From NCBI RefSeq assembly GCF_016862215.1, contig NZ_BOMN01000001.1, positions 186,001-250,000 of the forward strand: a stretch of 64,000 nt of DNA. Reading direction: 5' to 3'. This document shows, piece after piece, positions 50,910 through 60,993 of this stretch (the stretch's first letter is position 1; every line of letters starts with the position of its first letter). Made by a program: the position numbers and the translations under genes. The stretch comes from Winogradskya humida (GTDB taxonomy: Bacteria > Actinomycetota > Actinomycetes > Mycobacteriales > Micromonosporaceae). Under the pieces are notes generated by a model that saw nothing but the letters and a program-made list of their open reading frames with translations, made no database searches and had not been told where the DNA came from.

Positions 50910-51830
50910 GTGTTCGGTCGAATGGTGCTGGCAGTCGCCGGCAACCCCGCGGTGCGTACGACGGTGACGGCGAGCCCGCTCAGCCGGCCCGTGGTGTCGC
51001 GGTTCATCGCCGGCGAGGACGTCGAATCGGTGCTGGCCTCGATCAAGGCGCTGCACGACGACGGTTTGCGGGTCACGCTCGATCATCTCGGTGAGGACAT
51101 CACCGATCCGGCGCAGGCTCAGGTGACCGTCGGCGCTTACCGCGTACTGATCAATCGGCTGGCTGATGCCGGCCTGGCCGATGGCAACGAGATCTCCGTG
51201 AAGCTTTCCGCGCTGGGGCAGTCGCTGGGCGCCGAGGGGCCGGGGCGGGCGACCGAGGCCGTGTGGGACCTGGCCGCGCACGCCTACCGGCACGGCGTGG
51301 ACGTCACGCTCGACATGGAGGACCACACCACCGTCGACGACACCCTCGAGACGCTGCGCACGCTGCGGGCCGACTTCCCGCGGGTCGGGTGCGTGCTGCA
51401 GGCGATGCTGCACCGCACCGAGGGCGATGTGCGGGAGCTGGCCGTCGACGGGTCGCGGATCCGGCTGGTCAAGGGTGCGTACGCCGAGCCTGCCAGCGTG
51501 GCGTATCAGGTGAAGGCCGACGTGGACCGCGCGTACGTGCGGAATTTGCGGATTCTCGCGGAGTCCCCGGCGTACCCGATGGTCGCGACCCACGACCCGC
51601 GGATCATCCGGATCGCCGAGCAGGTCCTGACGCCGGCGGGCTCGGAATCCGAATTTCAGATGTTGTACGGCATCCGCACCGGCGAGCAGCTGCGGCTGGC
51701 CGACGCCGGTCATACCGTACGGGTGTACGTCCCCTACGGCACCGACTGGTACGGCTACTTCTCCCGGCGGCTCGCCGAGCGCCCCGCCAACATGGGCTTC
51801 TTCCTCCGCTCTCTCGTCTCCGCCAGCTAA
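50910..51830 (+). CDS. Proline dehydrogenase
   Basis: 306 residues from GTG 50910, with AAGGAGG 5 nt upstream. A single-domain FAD-dependent (beta/alpha)8 enzyme: GLRVTLDHLGED, ISVKLSALG, VDVTLDMEDHT, RIRLVKGAYAEP (lysine and FAD contact), TDWYGYFSRRLAERPAN. It oxidises proline to P5C with electrons going to the respiratory chain. Length matches actinobacterial monofunctional enzymes. The P5C dehydrogenase gene follows by 12 bp, forming an operon. Confidence 0.95.
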   Translation: MFGRMVLAVAGNPAVRTTVTASPLSRPVVSRFIAGEDVESVLASIKALHDDGLRVTLDHLGEDITDPAQAQVTVGAYRVLINRLADAGLADGNEISVKLSALGQSLGAEGPGRATEAVWDLAAHAYRHGVDVTLDMEDHTTVDDTLETLRTLRADFPRVGCVLQAMLHRTEGDVRELAVDGSRIRLVKGAYAEPASVAYQVKADVDRAYVRNLRILAESPAYPMVATHDPRIIRIAEQVLTPAGSESEFQMLYGIRTGEQLRLADAGHTVRVYVPYGTDWYGYFSRRLAERPANMGFFLRSLVSAS

Positions 51831-51842
51831 GGAACCTTCGCC

Positions 51843-53465
<1,623 letters not shown>

Positions 53466-53473
53466 CGGAAGTA

Positions 53474-53513
53474 AGCGGGCCGGAAGGCGTGAGATAACGC
53501 CGTCCGGCCCGCT
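53474..53513 (+). terminator. Hairpin terminator after pruA
   Basis: Inverted repeat AGCGGGCCGGA (53474-53484) and TCCGGCCCGCT (53503-53513) enclosing an inner GGCGT-gagata-ACGCC stem. No T-run. Confidence 0.85.
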
Positions 53514-53561
53514 GTCCGCAATTCTGCGGAAAAATCACCCTTCAGGCGGTACAAAACTAGT

Positions 53562-53909
53562 GTGGGAAAGACCAGCTACACAGACGAGGCCACCGATGAC
53601 CTTCGCGAGCTGGTGTCCGACCCTGTACTCATTGGCACTCTACTGAAAATCGGATGCACGGAGCTTCGTGCGGTACCGCAGGATAACGATGAGGATGAGG
53701 GCCGAGGCAAACTTGGCCTACTTTGGCGCCGAGGTATCACCCGGGATCAACGTCGAGACCTAGATCCTCTGAGTGAACCTGGCGGAACCCATTCCTGGGA
53801 TTTCCTTCTGATCTACCGCAACGTGCGCCGCGATCGATTCTTGGTCCTTCGGGTCCTTCCGACGCACGATGTCCTAGGCACGGTCGACCTACGCGGCCTT
53901 CTCTCATGA
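53562..53909 (+). CDS. Toxin-like protein, RelE/ParE-like
   Basis: 115 residues from GTG 53562. N-terminal EATDDLRELVSDPVLIGTLLK helix, then a strand-rich C-terminus WDFLLIYRNVRRDRFLVLRVLP that resembles RelE/ParE-type toxin folds. Residue composition is less GC-biased than neighbours. It is convergent with a Phd-type antitoxin gene 16 bp away, unlike ordinary toxin-antitoxin operons. The toxin assignment is inference from fold pattern and position; it could be an unrelated small protein. Confidence 0.6.
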   Translation: MGKTSYTDEATDDLRELVSDPVLIGTLLKIGCTELRAVPQDNDEDEGRGKLGLLWRRGITRDQRRDLDPLSEPGGTHSWDFLLIYRNVRRDRFLVLRVLPTHDVLGTVDLRGLLS

Positions 53910-53925
53910 CCAAGACAAACGCTAC

Positions 53926-54324
53926 TCAGCGACAGTCACCGGTATCGTCAGACAAAGCTACCGGAATACCTAAACGAAGAGCTACGTCCTCGCTCGACAT
54001 CATCCCGGCTTCCTCATCATTAGCACCCAGCAAGCTGCGCGTAAGTTCCGTGTCCTGCGATAGCACCATCGATTCAATCTTCATGCTGGCCAGTGGCTGG
54101 ACCAGAGCCACGAGGCGACCGTGCTTGGTGATCAGCGCAGACTCTCCCGCTGCATTGATCTCGTCAAGGACACGCGAGGTCTGCTGGTTGAGCTCGGCCA
54201 TCGTGTACGACTTCAGTTGCGCTTGGCCCAACTGGTATTTCTCAAGCACGTTCACACTCACCATCTCCCCCGGCGTATCGGAGAGCACCCGCGGCCCCGG
54301 TGCGGGGCCGTGCTCCTTGGACAT
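53926..54324 (-). CDS. Phd/YefM-type antitoxin
   Basis: 132 residues from ATG 54324. After a 36-residue leader with Pro-rich sequence, LKSYTMAELNQQTSRVLDEI and AGESALITKHGRLVALVQPL are the classic Phd/YefM DNA-binding and dimerisation domain; the C-terminal part (about 85-132) is the toxin-binding tail. It would neutralise a toxin and repress its own promoter. The only toxin candidate in reach lies convergent to it. Palindrome GTAGTA...TACTAC lies 20 bp upstream of its start. Confidence 0.85.
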   Translation of the reverse strand: MSKEHGPAPGPRVLSDTPGEMVSVNVLEKYQLGQAQLKSYTMAELNQQTSRVLDEINAAGESALITKHGRLVALVQPLASMKIESMVLSQDTELTRSLLGANDEEAGMMSSEDVALRLGIPVALSDDTGDCR

Positions 54325-54344
54325 CGGACGCTACCCCAGGTGCT

Positions 54345-54362
54345 GTAGTAAAACTCTACTAC
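54345..54362. promoter_or_regulatory. Palindrome between Phd and membrane-protein genes
   Basis: Perfect GTAGTA-aaactc-TACTAC in the 57-bp divergent gap; a likely operator for Phd-type repression, and AT-rich enough to overlap promoters of both genes. Confidence 0.6.
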
Positions 54363-54381
54363 TTTCGGCGGGAGCCGATCA

Positions 54382-55320
54382 GTGAGCGGCGAAAACTCTG
54401 CACACTCCGAGCTAGTCGCCTCAGCGAGCGCCTCCAGCGTCTTTACCGAGCCCCTGGCCGCTATCCGCGACTCTGTAAAATGGGTGATGACAGCCACTGC
54501 CGCGGTTGCCGGAGCCTTGGTAGCAGGCCTTCAACTGACCGCAATCGGCAGAATGGAATACTGCTGGCTGTTTGTCGCCGCCACGGCTTATATTGGCGCG
54601 GTATCAGCTCTTGGCATAATCCTCCACAAAGCGGCTGCAGTGCTCCTGATGCCCGCTTTGACGCTGAGTGACCTGTCTGAGCGGTACGTCAGGGCCCAGC
54701 AGCGGGTGGTCTCGCCATCCACCGAAATGGATTCCGTTGCTGCGCCCGATCCCAACGCGGCTGATCCACTTCTTGCCGCACTCTCAAAACGCCGAGGGGT
54801 ACTTCTACCGGGCCCGAGATTGGATGTCCAGAAGCTGTACCACGAGTTCAAGGAGCTGACTGCGTCGCAACAAATTCGGACGCTCTCAGTGCGCAACTCA
54901 ATTCGCCTTCAGACCATCCAGCAACAGGCTACCCAACTGACCCGGGCAGCAAATCTATACCAAGCCCAGGCCCAGTACCTTCGGCTACGCAAGACGCTTG
55001 GCATCGCCGGCAGCGTAGTGACACTAATGGTCTTGGCCTTCGCGGTCTCTGTCGGGCATCAACGGCCGGCAGTGCCAGCCGTGACGACACCTATGCCCGT
55101 GTCAGTCGTACTAACGGGCTCAGACGATGCCCTCCGCAACGCGGATGTGCCCCTGGACTGCCCACGCATCATCGCCGGCATGGCCATTGGCGGAACTTTC
55201 GCCGATCCCACCGTGGTAACACAGCCCGGGTACCCGAGATGTCCACCTATGGAACTGCACGTCACCAACGATGTGGGCGTAGCGGTACCAATGCCAGGGG
55301 CGAGCCGCGCTAACCCCTAG
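54382..55320 (+). CDS. Membrane protein of unknown function with three TM helices
   Basis: 312 residues. Two membrane helices at about 33-52 (WVMTATAAVAGALVAGLQL) and 60-90, a charged cytoplasmic helical region with a coiled-coil-like stretch (120-200; RLQTIQQQATQLTRAANLYQ), a third helix near 207-226, and an outside domain (230-312) with two conserved-looking Cys. No enzyme motif. Such 2TM-plus-helical layouts occur in membrane effectors of nucleotide-signalling or defence systems, but nothing here confirms that. It is divergent from the Phd antitoxin in a lower-GC islet. Confidence 0.7.
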   Translation: MSGENSAHSELVASASASSVFTEPLAAIRDSVKWVMTATAAVAGALVAGLQLTAIGRMEYCWLFVAATAYIGAVSALGIILHKAAAVLLMPALTLSDLSERYVRAQQRVVSPSTEMDSVAAPDPNAADPLLAALSKRRGVLLPGPRLDVQKLYHEFKELTASQQIRTLSVRNSIRLQTIQQQATQLTRAANLYQAQAQYLRLRKTLGIAGSVVTLMVLAFAVSVGHQRPAVPAVTTPMPVSVVLTGSDDALRNADVPLDCPRIIAGMAIGGTFADPTVVTQPGYPRCPPMELHVTNDVGVAVPMPGASRANP

Positions 55321-55796
55321 GGGTATTTAACGCCGGCGACTTGTTGCCCGTTGCAGAGTCTAGGGATGATGGCAAAGTAGCCCCGAAGTATCCCTGGCCA
55401 AGACTGTGCTGGCCTAGCCGCATCGAACTAAGTCCCGATTTAGAGATTTAAGGAGGACTGCGGCGGCCTTCTGCATGCTCACCAGATCCCGGCTCAGTCC
55501 AGCCACGCTGGACAGATCGCTTCCCGGACCCGTCATACAGTCATAGAAAGTCGATCAACAACGAATCCTCCAAACGTGGGCGCACCACTGCCGGGGATTC
55601 GACCTCGAACGCCGTAATCGTAACTAACCACCCTGCGGGGGAACCACGTATCCGGATTGGAAGCATCAACGTCAGCACGCAACGCGACGGTGCGAGCGGT
55701 GTCTCCCCAGGAACAGAGCACGCTCGATCGAGAAACCTTCGCTCCCGCAACCGACCCGTCTACTCCCACAATTTGGGCCTGGCGCCTGCGCTGGCT
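55321..55796. other. Lower-GC gap, one doubtful ORF
   Basis: 476 bp of lower-GC sequence. The only frame of note is 55533-55769 minus (78 codons, MGVDGSVAGAKVSRSSVLCS) with no recognised family; it may be a decayed remnant. No tRNA or integrase-like feature was found at this edge. Confidence 0.35.
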
Positions 55797-56333
55797 CTAC
55801 CTCATTCTGGCGCTCCGGCTGCGGTAGAGCACGGCGTGGCCGCCGGGGACGTCCGGGTCGGTGAAGTCGTCGGCCGGGTCATAGGTCATGCCGAGGCGGT
55901 GCATGACGGCCCGGGACCGTACGTTCCCCACGGCCGTGACGGCGAGGATCTCGTCGAGGCGCAGCACGTCGAAGCCGTAGTCGAGGCAGGCGTGGCCGGC
56001 TTCGGTGGCGTACCCGTGTCCCCAGGCCTCGCGGGCGAGCCGCCAGCCGACCTCGACGCCCTTGAACGGCAGCCCGTCGTCGACCACGTCGAGACCCGCG
56101 AAGCCTGCGAACTGGCCGGTCTCCGCGACCTCGACCGCCCACCACCCCCAGCCGCGCTCGTCCAGCTCGGACCGGAAGCTGTCGAGCGAGCGTGCGCTCT
56201 GCTCGTAGTTCAGGATCTCCGTGAAGTACTCCCGGACGAGCGGATCGGCGTTCATAGCGGCCCACGGCATGATGTCGGCATCGCTCCACTGCCGCAGGAT
56301 CAGCCGTTCTGTCTCAATGTGACTCGCACCCAC
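55797..56333 (-). CDS. GNAT N-acetyltransferase (RimJ/RimL type)
   Basis: 178 residues from GTG 56333. ASHIETERLILRQWSDADI at the N-terminus is typical of GNAT_3 (RimJ/RimL). The acetyl-CoA loop reads VGWRLAREAWGHGYATEAG, and the end VGNVRSRAVMHRLGMTYDP is also standard. It transfers an acetyl group to an amine, perhaps a protein N-terminus or small molecule. Divergent from the TrmH gene, 30 bp away. Confidence 0.92.
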   Translation of the reverse strand: MGASHIETERLILRQWSDADIMPWAAMNADPLVREYFTEILNYEQSARSLDSFRSELDERGWGWWAVEVAETGQFAGFAGLDVVDDGLPFKGVEVGWRLAREAWGHGYATEAGHACLDYGFDVLRLDEILAVTAVGNVRSRAVMHRLGMTYDPADDFTDPDVPGGHAVLYRSRSARMR

Positions 56334-56363
56334 CGCGCAAAGGTAGCTGCTCCGCACGGCAGA

Positions 56364-57170
56364 ATGTCTGTCGTGCCGTACGCAGAGATCAGCAGCCCGG
56401 ACGACGACCGTATCGCCGACTACCGGGCGCTCACCGACGTGGAGCTGCGTACCAGATGGGAACCGCCGAACGGCCTGTTCATCGCCGAGGGTGAGCTGGT
56501 CATCAACCGGGCCCTGCGCGGTGGTTACCGGCTGCGCTCGGTCCTGGTCGACGAGAAGCGCGCCGGGCAGCTCACCGGCATCCCCGAGGACGCCCTCGTC
56601 TACGGCGGCACCCAGCCGGTGCTGGAGGCGATCACCGGCTTCCACGTGCACCGGGGGGTCCTCGCGTCGTTCCACCGGCAGCCGCCGCGCGACCTGACCG
56701 AGGTGCTGGCCGGTGCCCGCAGGCTGGCCGTCCTCGAAGGACTCAACACCCACACCAACCTGGGTGCGCTGTTCCGCAGCGCGGCCGCCCTCGGCATCGA
56801 CGCCGTCGTGCTGTCGCCCGACTGCGCCGACCCGCTCTACCGACGATCGGTGCGGGTCAGCATGGGTGAGGTCTTCGCCATCCCGTACGCGAAGAGCGAA
56901 TCCTGGCCCGAAACGCTCGCCGCCGTCCGCGCCGCCGGGTTCACGCTCATGGCCATGACCCCCGGCCCCGGCACCGTCCCCCTGGCGAGCCTCACCGAGC
57001 AGCAGCGTGCCCGCCCGGCCCTGCTGCTCGGCGCCGAGGGCCCCGGCCTGACCCGCCAGGCGATGGAGGCCAGCGACGTGCGCGTGGCGATCCCCATGCA
57101 CCACGGCGTCGACTCGCTCAACGTGGCCACGGCCGCCGCGATCGCGTTCTACGAGCTGTCGCGCGCTTAA
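56364..57170 (+). CDS. TrmH/SpoU family RNA methyltransferase
   Basis: 268 residues from ATG 56364 (alternative GTG 56373). N-terminal substrate domain (IADYRALTDVELRTRWEPPNGLFIAEGE) and a C-terminal SPOUT knot domain with motifs LEGLNTHTNLGALFRSAAALG, LLLGAEGPGL and IPMHHGVDSLNVATAAAIAFYEL. It methylates a ribose 2'-OH of tRNA or rRNA with SAM; the exact target is not evident. The GGDEF/NB-ARC gene follows 36 bp downstream on the same strand. Confidence 0.93.
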   Translation: MSVVPYAEISSPDDDRIADYRALTDVELRTRWEPPNGLFIAEGELVINRALRGGYRLRSVLVDEKRAGQLTGIPEDALVYGGTQPVLEAITGFHVHRGVLASFHRQPPRDLTEVLAGARRLAVLEGLNTHTNLGALFRSAAALGIDAVVLSPDCADPLYRRSVRVSMGEVFAIPYAKSESWPETLAAVRAAGFTLMAMTPGPGTVPLASLTEQQRARPALLLGAEGPGLTRQAMEASDVRVAIPMHHGVDSLNVATAAAIAFYELSRA

Positions 57171-57206
57171 GGTCAGAATCGCGCGGCGGGTGCCGATGGG
57201 AGGGTT

Positions 57207-60200
57207 GTGCCCGCCCTGGACGCGCTGACCGGTTGCCGTACCCGGGCCGCGCTCGACTCCCTGCTGCCGGAGGCGTTGCTGCACGCCGCCGGGACCGGCA
57301 CCGAATGTTCGCTGTTCCTGCTCGACCTGGACTACTTCAAATCCGTCAACGACGCCTACGGCCACGCCCGCGGTGACGAGATCCTGTCCGGCGTCTCGGA
57401 ACGGATCCGCGCGCTGCTGCGCGAGCAGGACCTGCTTTTCCGGTACGGCGGGGACGAGCTCGTCGTCGTGCTGCCCGGCACCGCCCGCGACGAGGCCGGG
57501 GTGATCGCCCGCCGGATCGTCGACGGTGTCGGCGCGACGCCGTTCCCCGGGCAGCCGCCGCTGACGCTGACCATCAGCCTTGGCGTGAGCACGTACCCCG
57601 GCGAGGCCACCGACGCGGCCGGGTTGCTGGCCGTCGCCGACCGGCGCAACTATCTCGCCAAGCACCGGGGCCGTGCTCAGGCCGCCACCGACGACGCGGT
57701 GGACGCTCCCGGCGGTGCGGGCGAGTCCCGGCTCTTCGAACGTGACGCCGCACTGACCCACGCCGCGACGTTCCTGTCCCGCGTGCTGAACGGCTCGTCA
57801 GCCACGTTGCGGGTCACCGGCGTACCCGGCGTCGGTCACACCCGCTTCCTCACCGAGATCGCCAAGCTCGCCCGGCTGCGCGGCATGTCCGTGCTGACCG
57901 ATGTCTCGGCGTTCTCGGCGGCACCGGGCGGGACGCTGCTGCTGCTCGACCTCGCCGACGGCGCCGCGCTGCAGGACGCCACCGCCCTGGTCAGCAACGC
58001 CACCCCGGGTGCACCCGTCGCGCTCGTGCGGGCCACGACCGATCCCGGCGCCGACATCGAGCTCAAACCCTGGTCCACCGCAGCCGTACGCACGTTCCTG
58101 CGCACCGCCCTGCGCGGCGAGCCCAGCCCGCAACTCGTCGACTGGCTGGACAGCCGCAGCGGTGGCCTGCCCGCGCTGGTCACCCGGGAACTGAACCGGC
58201 TCGTCGAGCAGTCCGCGCTGGAACGCACCACCGGCGACGGCTGGACCCTCACCGGCGCCGTCCAGGCCGGGGCCGAGCGCCGCAGCGATACGACCGGCGA
58301 CCACAGCGACGGCACCCTGGCCGCGAGCCTGTGCCGCCTGCCGCCGCACGCACCCGACTTCACCGGCCGCGACACCGAACTCGCCGTGCTCGTCGACGCT
58401 GCCCGCAGCGCCGGGCAGGGCACCGCGCCGACCGTGGCCTCCATCTCCGGTCCGCCCGGCGTGGGGAAGACCTCGATGGCGGTGCACCTGGCGCATGTGC
58501 TGGCCGAGGACTTCCCCGACGGGCAGTGGTATCTGGATCTGCTCGGCACCGACGAGCACCCGGTGCAGGCCGCTGACGCGCTGGGGCGGTTGCTGGCCGC
58601 TCTGGGCGTACCCGCGGAAAGAATTCCTCCGTCGGTGACCGAGCGGACCGCGCTTTTCCGGTCTCTGACCCGGGAACGCCGCCAGGTGCTCATCCTCGAC
58701 AACGTCTCGACGGAGAGCCAGGTGCGCCCGCTGCTCCCGGCCAGCCCCACGTTCCTGGTCTTCGTCACCAGCCGCCGCAGCCTCGCCGGGCTCGAGGGCG
58801 CCCGCCGGCTGGCCCTCGACACGTTCACCACGCCGAACGCCGTCGATCTGCTGGCCCGGATCACCGGCCGCGAGCGGGTCGACGCCGAACCGGACGCCGC
58901 CGCCGAGGTCGCCCGGCTCTGCGGCAACCTCCCGCTGGCGCTGCGCATCGCCGGCAACCGGCTCGCCAGCCGTCCCACCTGGAGCATCGACCACCTGGCG
59001 AAGCAGCTCGGCAACGACCAGCGCCGCCTCGCCGTCCTCAAAGCCGGTGACCTGCAGCTCACCGCGATCTTCTCGATCTCCTACCGGCAGCTCACCGAGC
59101 CGGCCCAGGTCGCGTTCCGCCGGCTCGGGCTGATCCCCGGCCCGGACTTCGACCCCGTCCCGGCCGGCCTGCTGCTCGACGAGGACCCGTTCGACGCCGA
59201 GGATCTCATCGGTGAGCTCGTCGACGCCGGTCTGGTCGAGGTCGCCCCCGCCCCCGGCCGCTACCGCTTCAACGACCTGCTGCGGCTCTTCGCCCGCGAG
59301 GTCCTCACCGTGGCGGAGGGCCCGGAGGCCGTCCGGGGTCATGAGGAGCGCCTGCACACCTGGCTGCTCGCGGTCGCCGCCCAGGCCGCCTTGCACATCA
59401 GCCCCGGCGACGAGGACGGTCCCGGACCCGAGGCTCCCCACCCGCTGGAACCCCGCTGGGACTCCCCCGCCACCGCCATCGCCTGGCTGGACGCCGAATG
59501 GGGCAACTGGCTGGGAGCGTTGCGCCTCTCCACGCACCACCCCGCCGCGGTGCTGCGGCTCGCCTGGTCCATGCACTGGTACTCCGACGTGCGCTGGTAC
59601 CAGAGCGAGTGGCGGGAGATCTTCGCCGTGGGCGTCGACGCTGCCCGCACCCTCGGCGATCGCGGCGCGGAATGCGTACTCATCGACTATCTGGCCTGGA
59701 CGTACTCCGTCCACCAGCGGATCGCCGAGGCCGAGCCGCTGCTGGTCGAGGCCCTGGCCCTGGCCCGGGAGGTCGGCAACCGCACGGAGGAGGGCTGGGC
59801 CCTGCTCTACCTCGGCAACTGCGCCCTGCGCACCGACCGACCGGATCAGGCCCGCGATTGGTACGAGCAAGCCGTCGCCCTCTTCACCGACATCGACTTC
59901 GTCACCGGCCTGTCCATCGCCCTCAGCCATCTCGGCGAGGCCCACAGCGCCGCGGGGCACCTCGCCGAGGCCCTGGACCTGCAGGAACGGTCAGCCGAGG
60001 TGGCCGAACGCGGCGACCATCCCGTCGGTCTCGGCCTGACCGCCTCCCGATCGGGCCGCCTGCTGGCGCTGCTGGACCGTCCCGAGGAGTCCGCCGACAG
60101 CTTCGCCCGGGCGCTGACCGCCTTCGACCGGGCCGGAGCCTTCTTCGAGGCCGCGTCGTTGCTGGAAGAGCTGGCCGCCGTGCAGCTGACCCTGGGCCGC

Positions 60201-60311
60201 ACGGACGCGGCGATCGCCTCGCTGGAAACCGCGGCACGCAAGTTCGCGGAGACCCACGACCTGGGCCGGCAGGCCGCCACGCTGCAGACGCTGAGCCGGC
60301 TCAGGGGGTAG
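57207..60311 (+). CDS. GGDEF - degenerate AAA - NB-ARC - TPR protein
   Basis: 1034 residues from GTG 57207, with GGGAGGG 2 nt upstream. Residues 1-155: diguanylate cyclase domain starting directly with PALDALTGC; LLDLDYFKSVNDAYGH, I-site RxxD (R72-D75) five residues before GGDEL (81-85). Residues about 175-350: a second ATPase-like segment with GVPGVGHTR (205-213; the P-loop Lys is His) and TLLLLDLADG. Residues 385-620: NB-ARC with FTGRDTEL, GPPGVGKTS (415-423), VLILDNV (494-500), TSRR, and GNLPLAL. The rest: winged helix and TPRs. It looks like an AfsR-type STAND protein whose SARP domain is replaced by GGDEF. Predicted to make c-di-GMP; the partner signal is unknown. Confidence 0.9.
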   Translation: MPALDALTGCRTRAALDSLLPEALLHAAGTGTECSLFLLDLDYFKSVNDAYGHARGDEILSGVSERIRALLREQDLLFRYGGDELVVVLPGTARDEAGVIARRIVDGVGATPFPGQPPLTLTISLGVSTYPGEATDAAGLLAVADRRNYLAKHRGRAQAATDDAVDAPGGAGESRLFERDAALTHAATFLSRVLNGSSATLRVTGVPGVGHTRFLTEIAKLARLRGMSVLTDVSAFSAAPGGTLLLLDLADGAALQDATALVSNATPGAPVALVRATTDPGADIELKPWSTAAVRTFLRTALRGEPSPQLVDWLDSRSGGLPALVTRELNRLVEQSALERTTGDGWTLTGAVQAGAERRSDTTGDHSDGTLAASLCRLPPHAPDFTGRDTELAVLVDAARSAGQGTAPTVASISGPPGVGKTSMAVHLAHVLAEDFPDGQWYLDLLGTDEHPVQAADALGRLLAALGVPAERIPPSVTERTALFRSLTRERRQVLILDNVSTESQVRPLLPASPTFLVFVTSRRSLAGLEGARRLALDTFTTPNAVDLLARITGRERVDAEPDAAAEVARLCGNLPLALRIAGNRLASRPTWSIDHLAKQLGNDQRRLAVLKAGDLQLTAIFSISYRQLTEPAQVAFRRLGLIPGPDFDPVPAGLLLDEDPFDAEDLIGELVDAGLVEVAPAPGRYRFNDLLRLFAREVLTVAEGPEAVRGHEERLHTWLLAVAAQAALHISPGDEDGPGPEAPHPLEPRWDSPATAIAWLDAEWGNWLGALRLSTHHPAAVLRLAWSMHWYSDVRWYQSEWREIFAVGVDAARTLGDRGAECVLIDYLAWTYSVHQRIAEAEPLLVEALALAREVGNRTEEGWALLYLGNCALRTDRPDQARDWYEQAVALFTDIDFVTGLSIALSHLGEAHSAAGHLAEALDLQERSAEVAERGDHPVGLGLTASRSGRLLALLDRPEESADSFARALTAFDRAGAFFEAASLLEELAAVQLTLGRTDAAIASLETAARKFAETHDLGRQAATLQTLSRLRG

Positions 60312-60900
60312 GCCGGAGGCCGTCCATCAGGAGGTTCAGCAGGCGGCCGGCCCTGTCGGCGTGGTCGGGCGGGCGGGCCACCGTGAAGATGCCGATGAGG
60401 CCGGCCGCGATGTCCTCGGCGGAGACGTCCGTGCGGAGGTCGCCCGTGACGCGACCGGCGTCGAGGATCGCGTCGATGGCCGCGAGCAGCTTGGCCTGGG
60501 TCCCGAGGTGGGCGATCTCGCCCGTTTCGATCATCGCGAGCAGCGTGTCGAGCATGCCGTTCTTGGTCGCGATCCAGTCGCCGAACAGGTCCATCCAGCG
60601 CCGCAGCGCCGCGGGCGGGGGAAGCTCGGCGAGCAGCTCGCGGGCGCCGTCGGTGAGCCGGGCGACCTGGTCGTGGTAGACCGCGTCGACGAGAGACTCG
60701 CGGGTCGGGAAGTGCCGGTAGAGCGTGCCGATACCGACGCCGGCCTCGCGGGCGATCGCGCGCATCGACGGCTCGGTGCCTGCGGAGACGAACACCCGGG
60801 TGGCGACTTCGAGGAGCTGGTTGCGGTTGCGGGTCGCGTCCGAACGCAGCCCGCGGCTGTTCGGCTCTGCTGCTTCTGCCGGTTCTGCTGGATTTGGCAA
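60301..60900 (-). CDS. TetR family transcriptional regulator
   Basis: 199 residues. TetR HTH (LLEVATRVFVSAGTEPSMRAIAREAGVGIGTLYRHFPTRESLV, about 28-72), then a C-terminal domain of the SBP type. Divergent from the oxidoreductase-MFS operon with a 24-bp palindrome in the gap, so it is likely its repressor. Its 3' end overlaps the GGDEF/NB-ARC gene by 11 bp, convergent. Confidence 0.92.
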   Translation of the reverse strand: MPNPAEPAEAAEPNSRGLRSDATRNRNQLLEVATRVFVSAGTEPSMRAIAREAGVGIGTLYRHFPTRESLVDAVYHDQVARLTDGARELLAELPPPAALRRWMDLFGDWIATKNGMLDTLLAMIETGEIAHLGTQAKLLAAIDAILDAGRVTGDLRTDVSAEDIAAGLIGIFTVARPPDHADRAGRLLNLLMDGLRPTP

Positions 60901-60939
60901 AACGGATCACGCTCCGGTTTTTGTGTTACGGTGGTTCCT

Positions 60940-60963
60940 GGAAACGGAGCATAGTCCATTTCC
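60940..60963. promoter_or_regulatory. Candidate TetR operator
   Basis: Imperfect palindrome with arms GGAAACGGA and TCCATTTCC (8 of 9 pairs match) and a 6-bp centre, between the TetR gene and the MDR gene. It overlaps a CATAGT (60950-60955) suitable as -10 of the MDR gene. Confidence 0.65.
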
Positions 60964-60993
60964 GCTTCTTCATCAGGTGCCAGAGGAGTCACA

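Noticed and set aside
53474..53513. Hairpin as possible attachment or recombination site of the low-GC islet
   Set aside because: It is a standard terminator directly after pruA; no second copy was found at the other end of the islet and no integrase is present.
57798..59960. 720-codon minus-strand frame over the NB-ARC gene
   Set aside because: Antisense shadow; the plus strand carries recognisable GGDEF, P-loop and TPR motifs.
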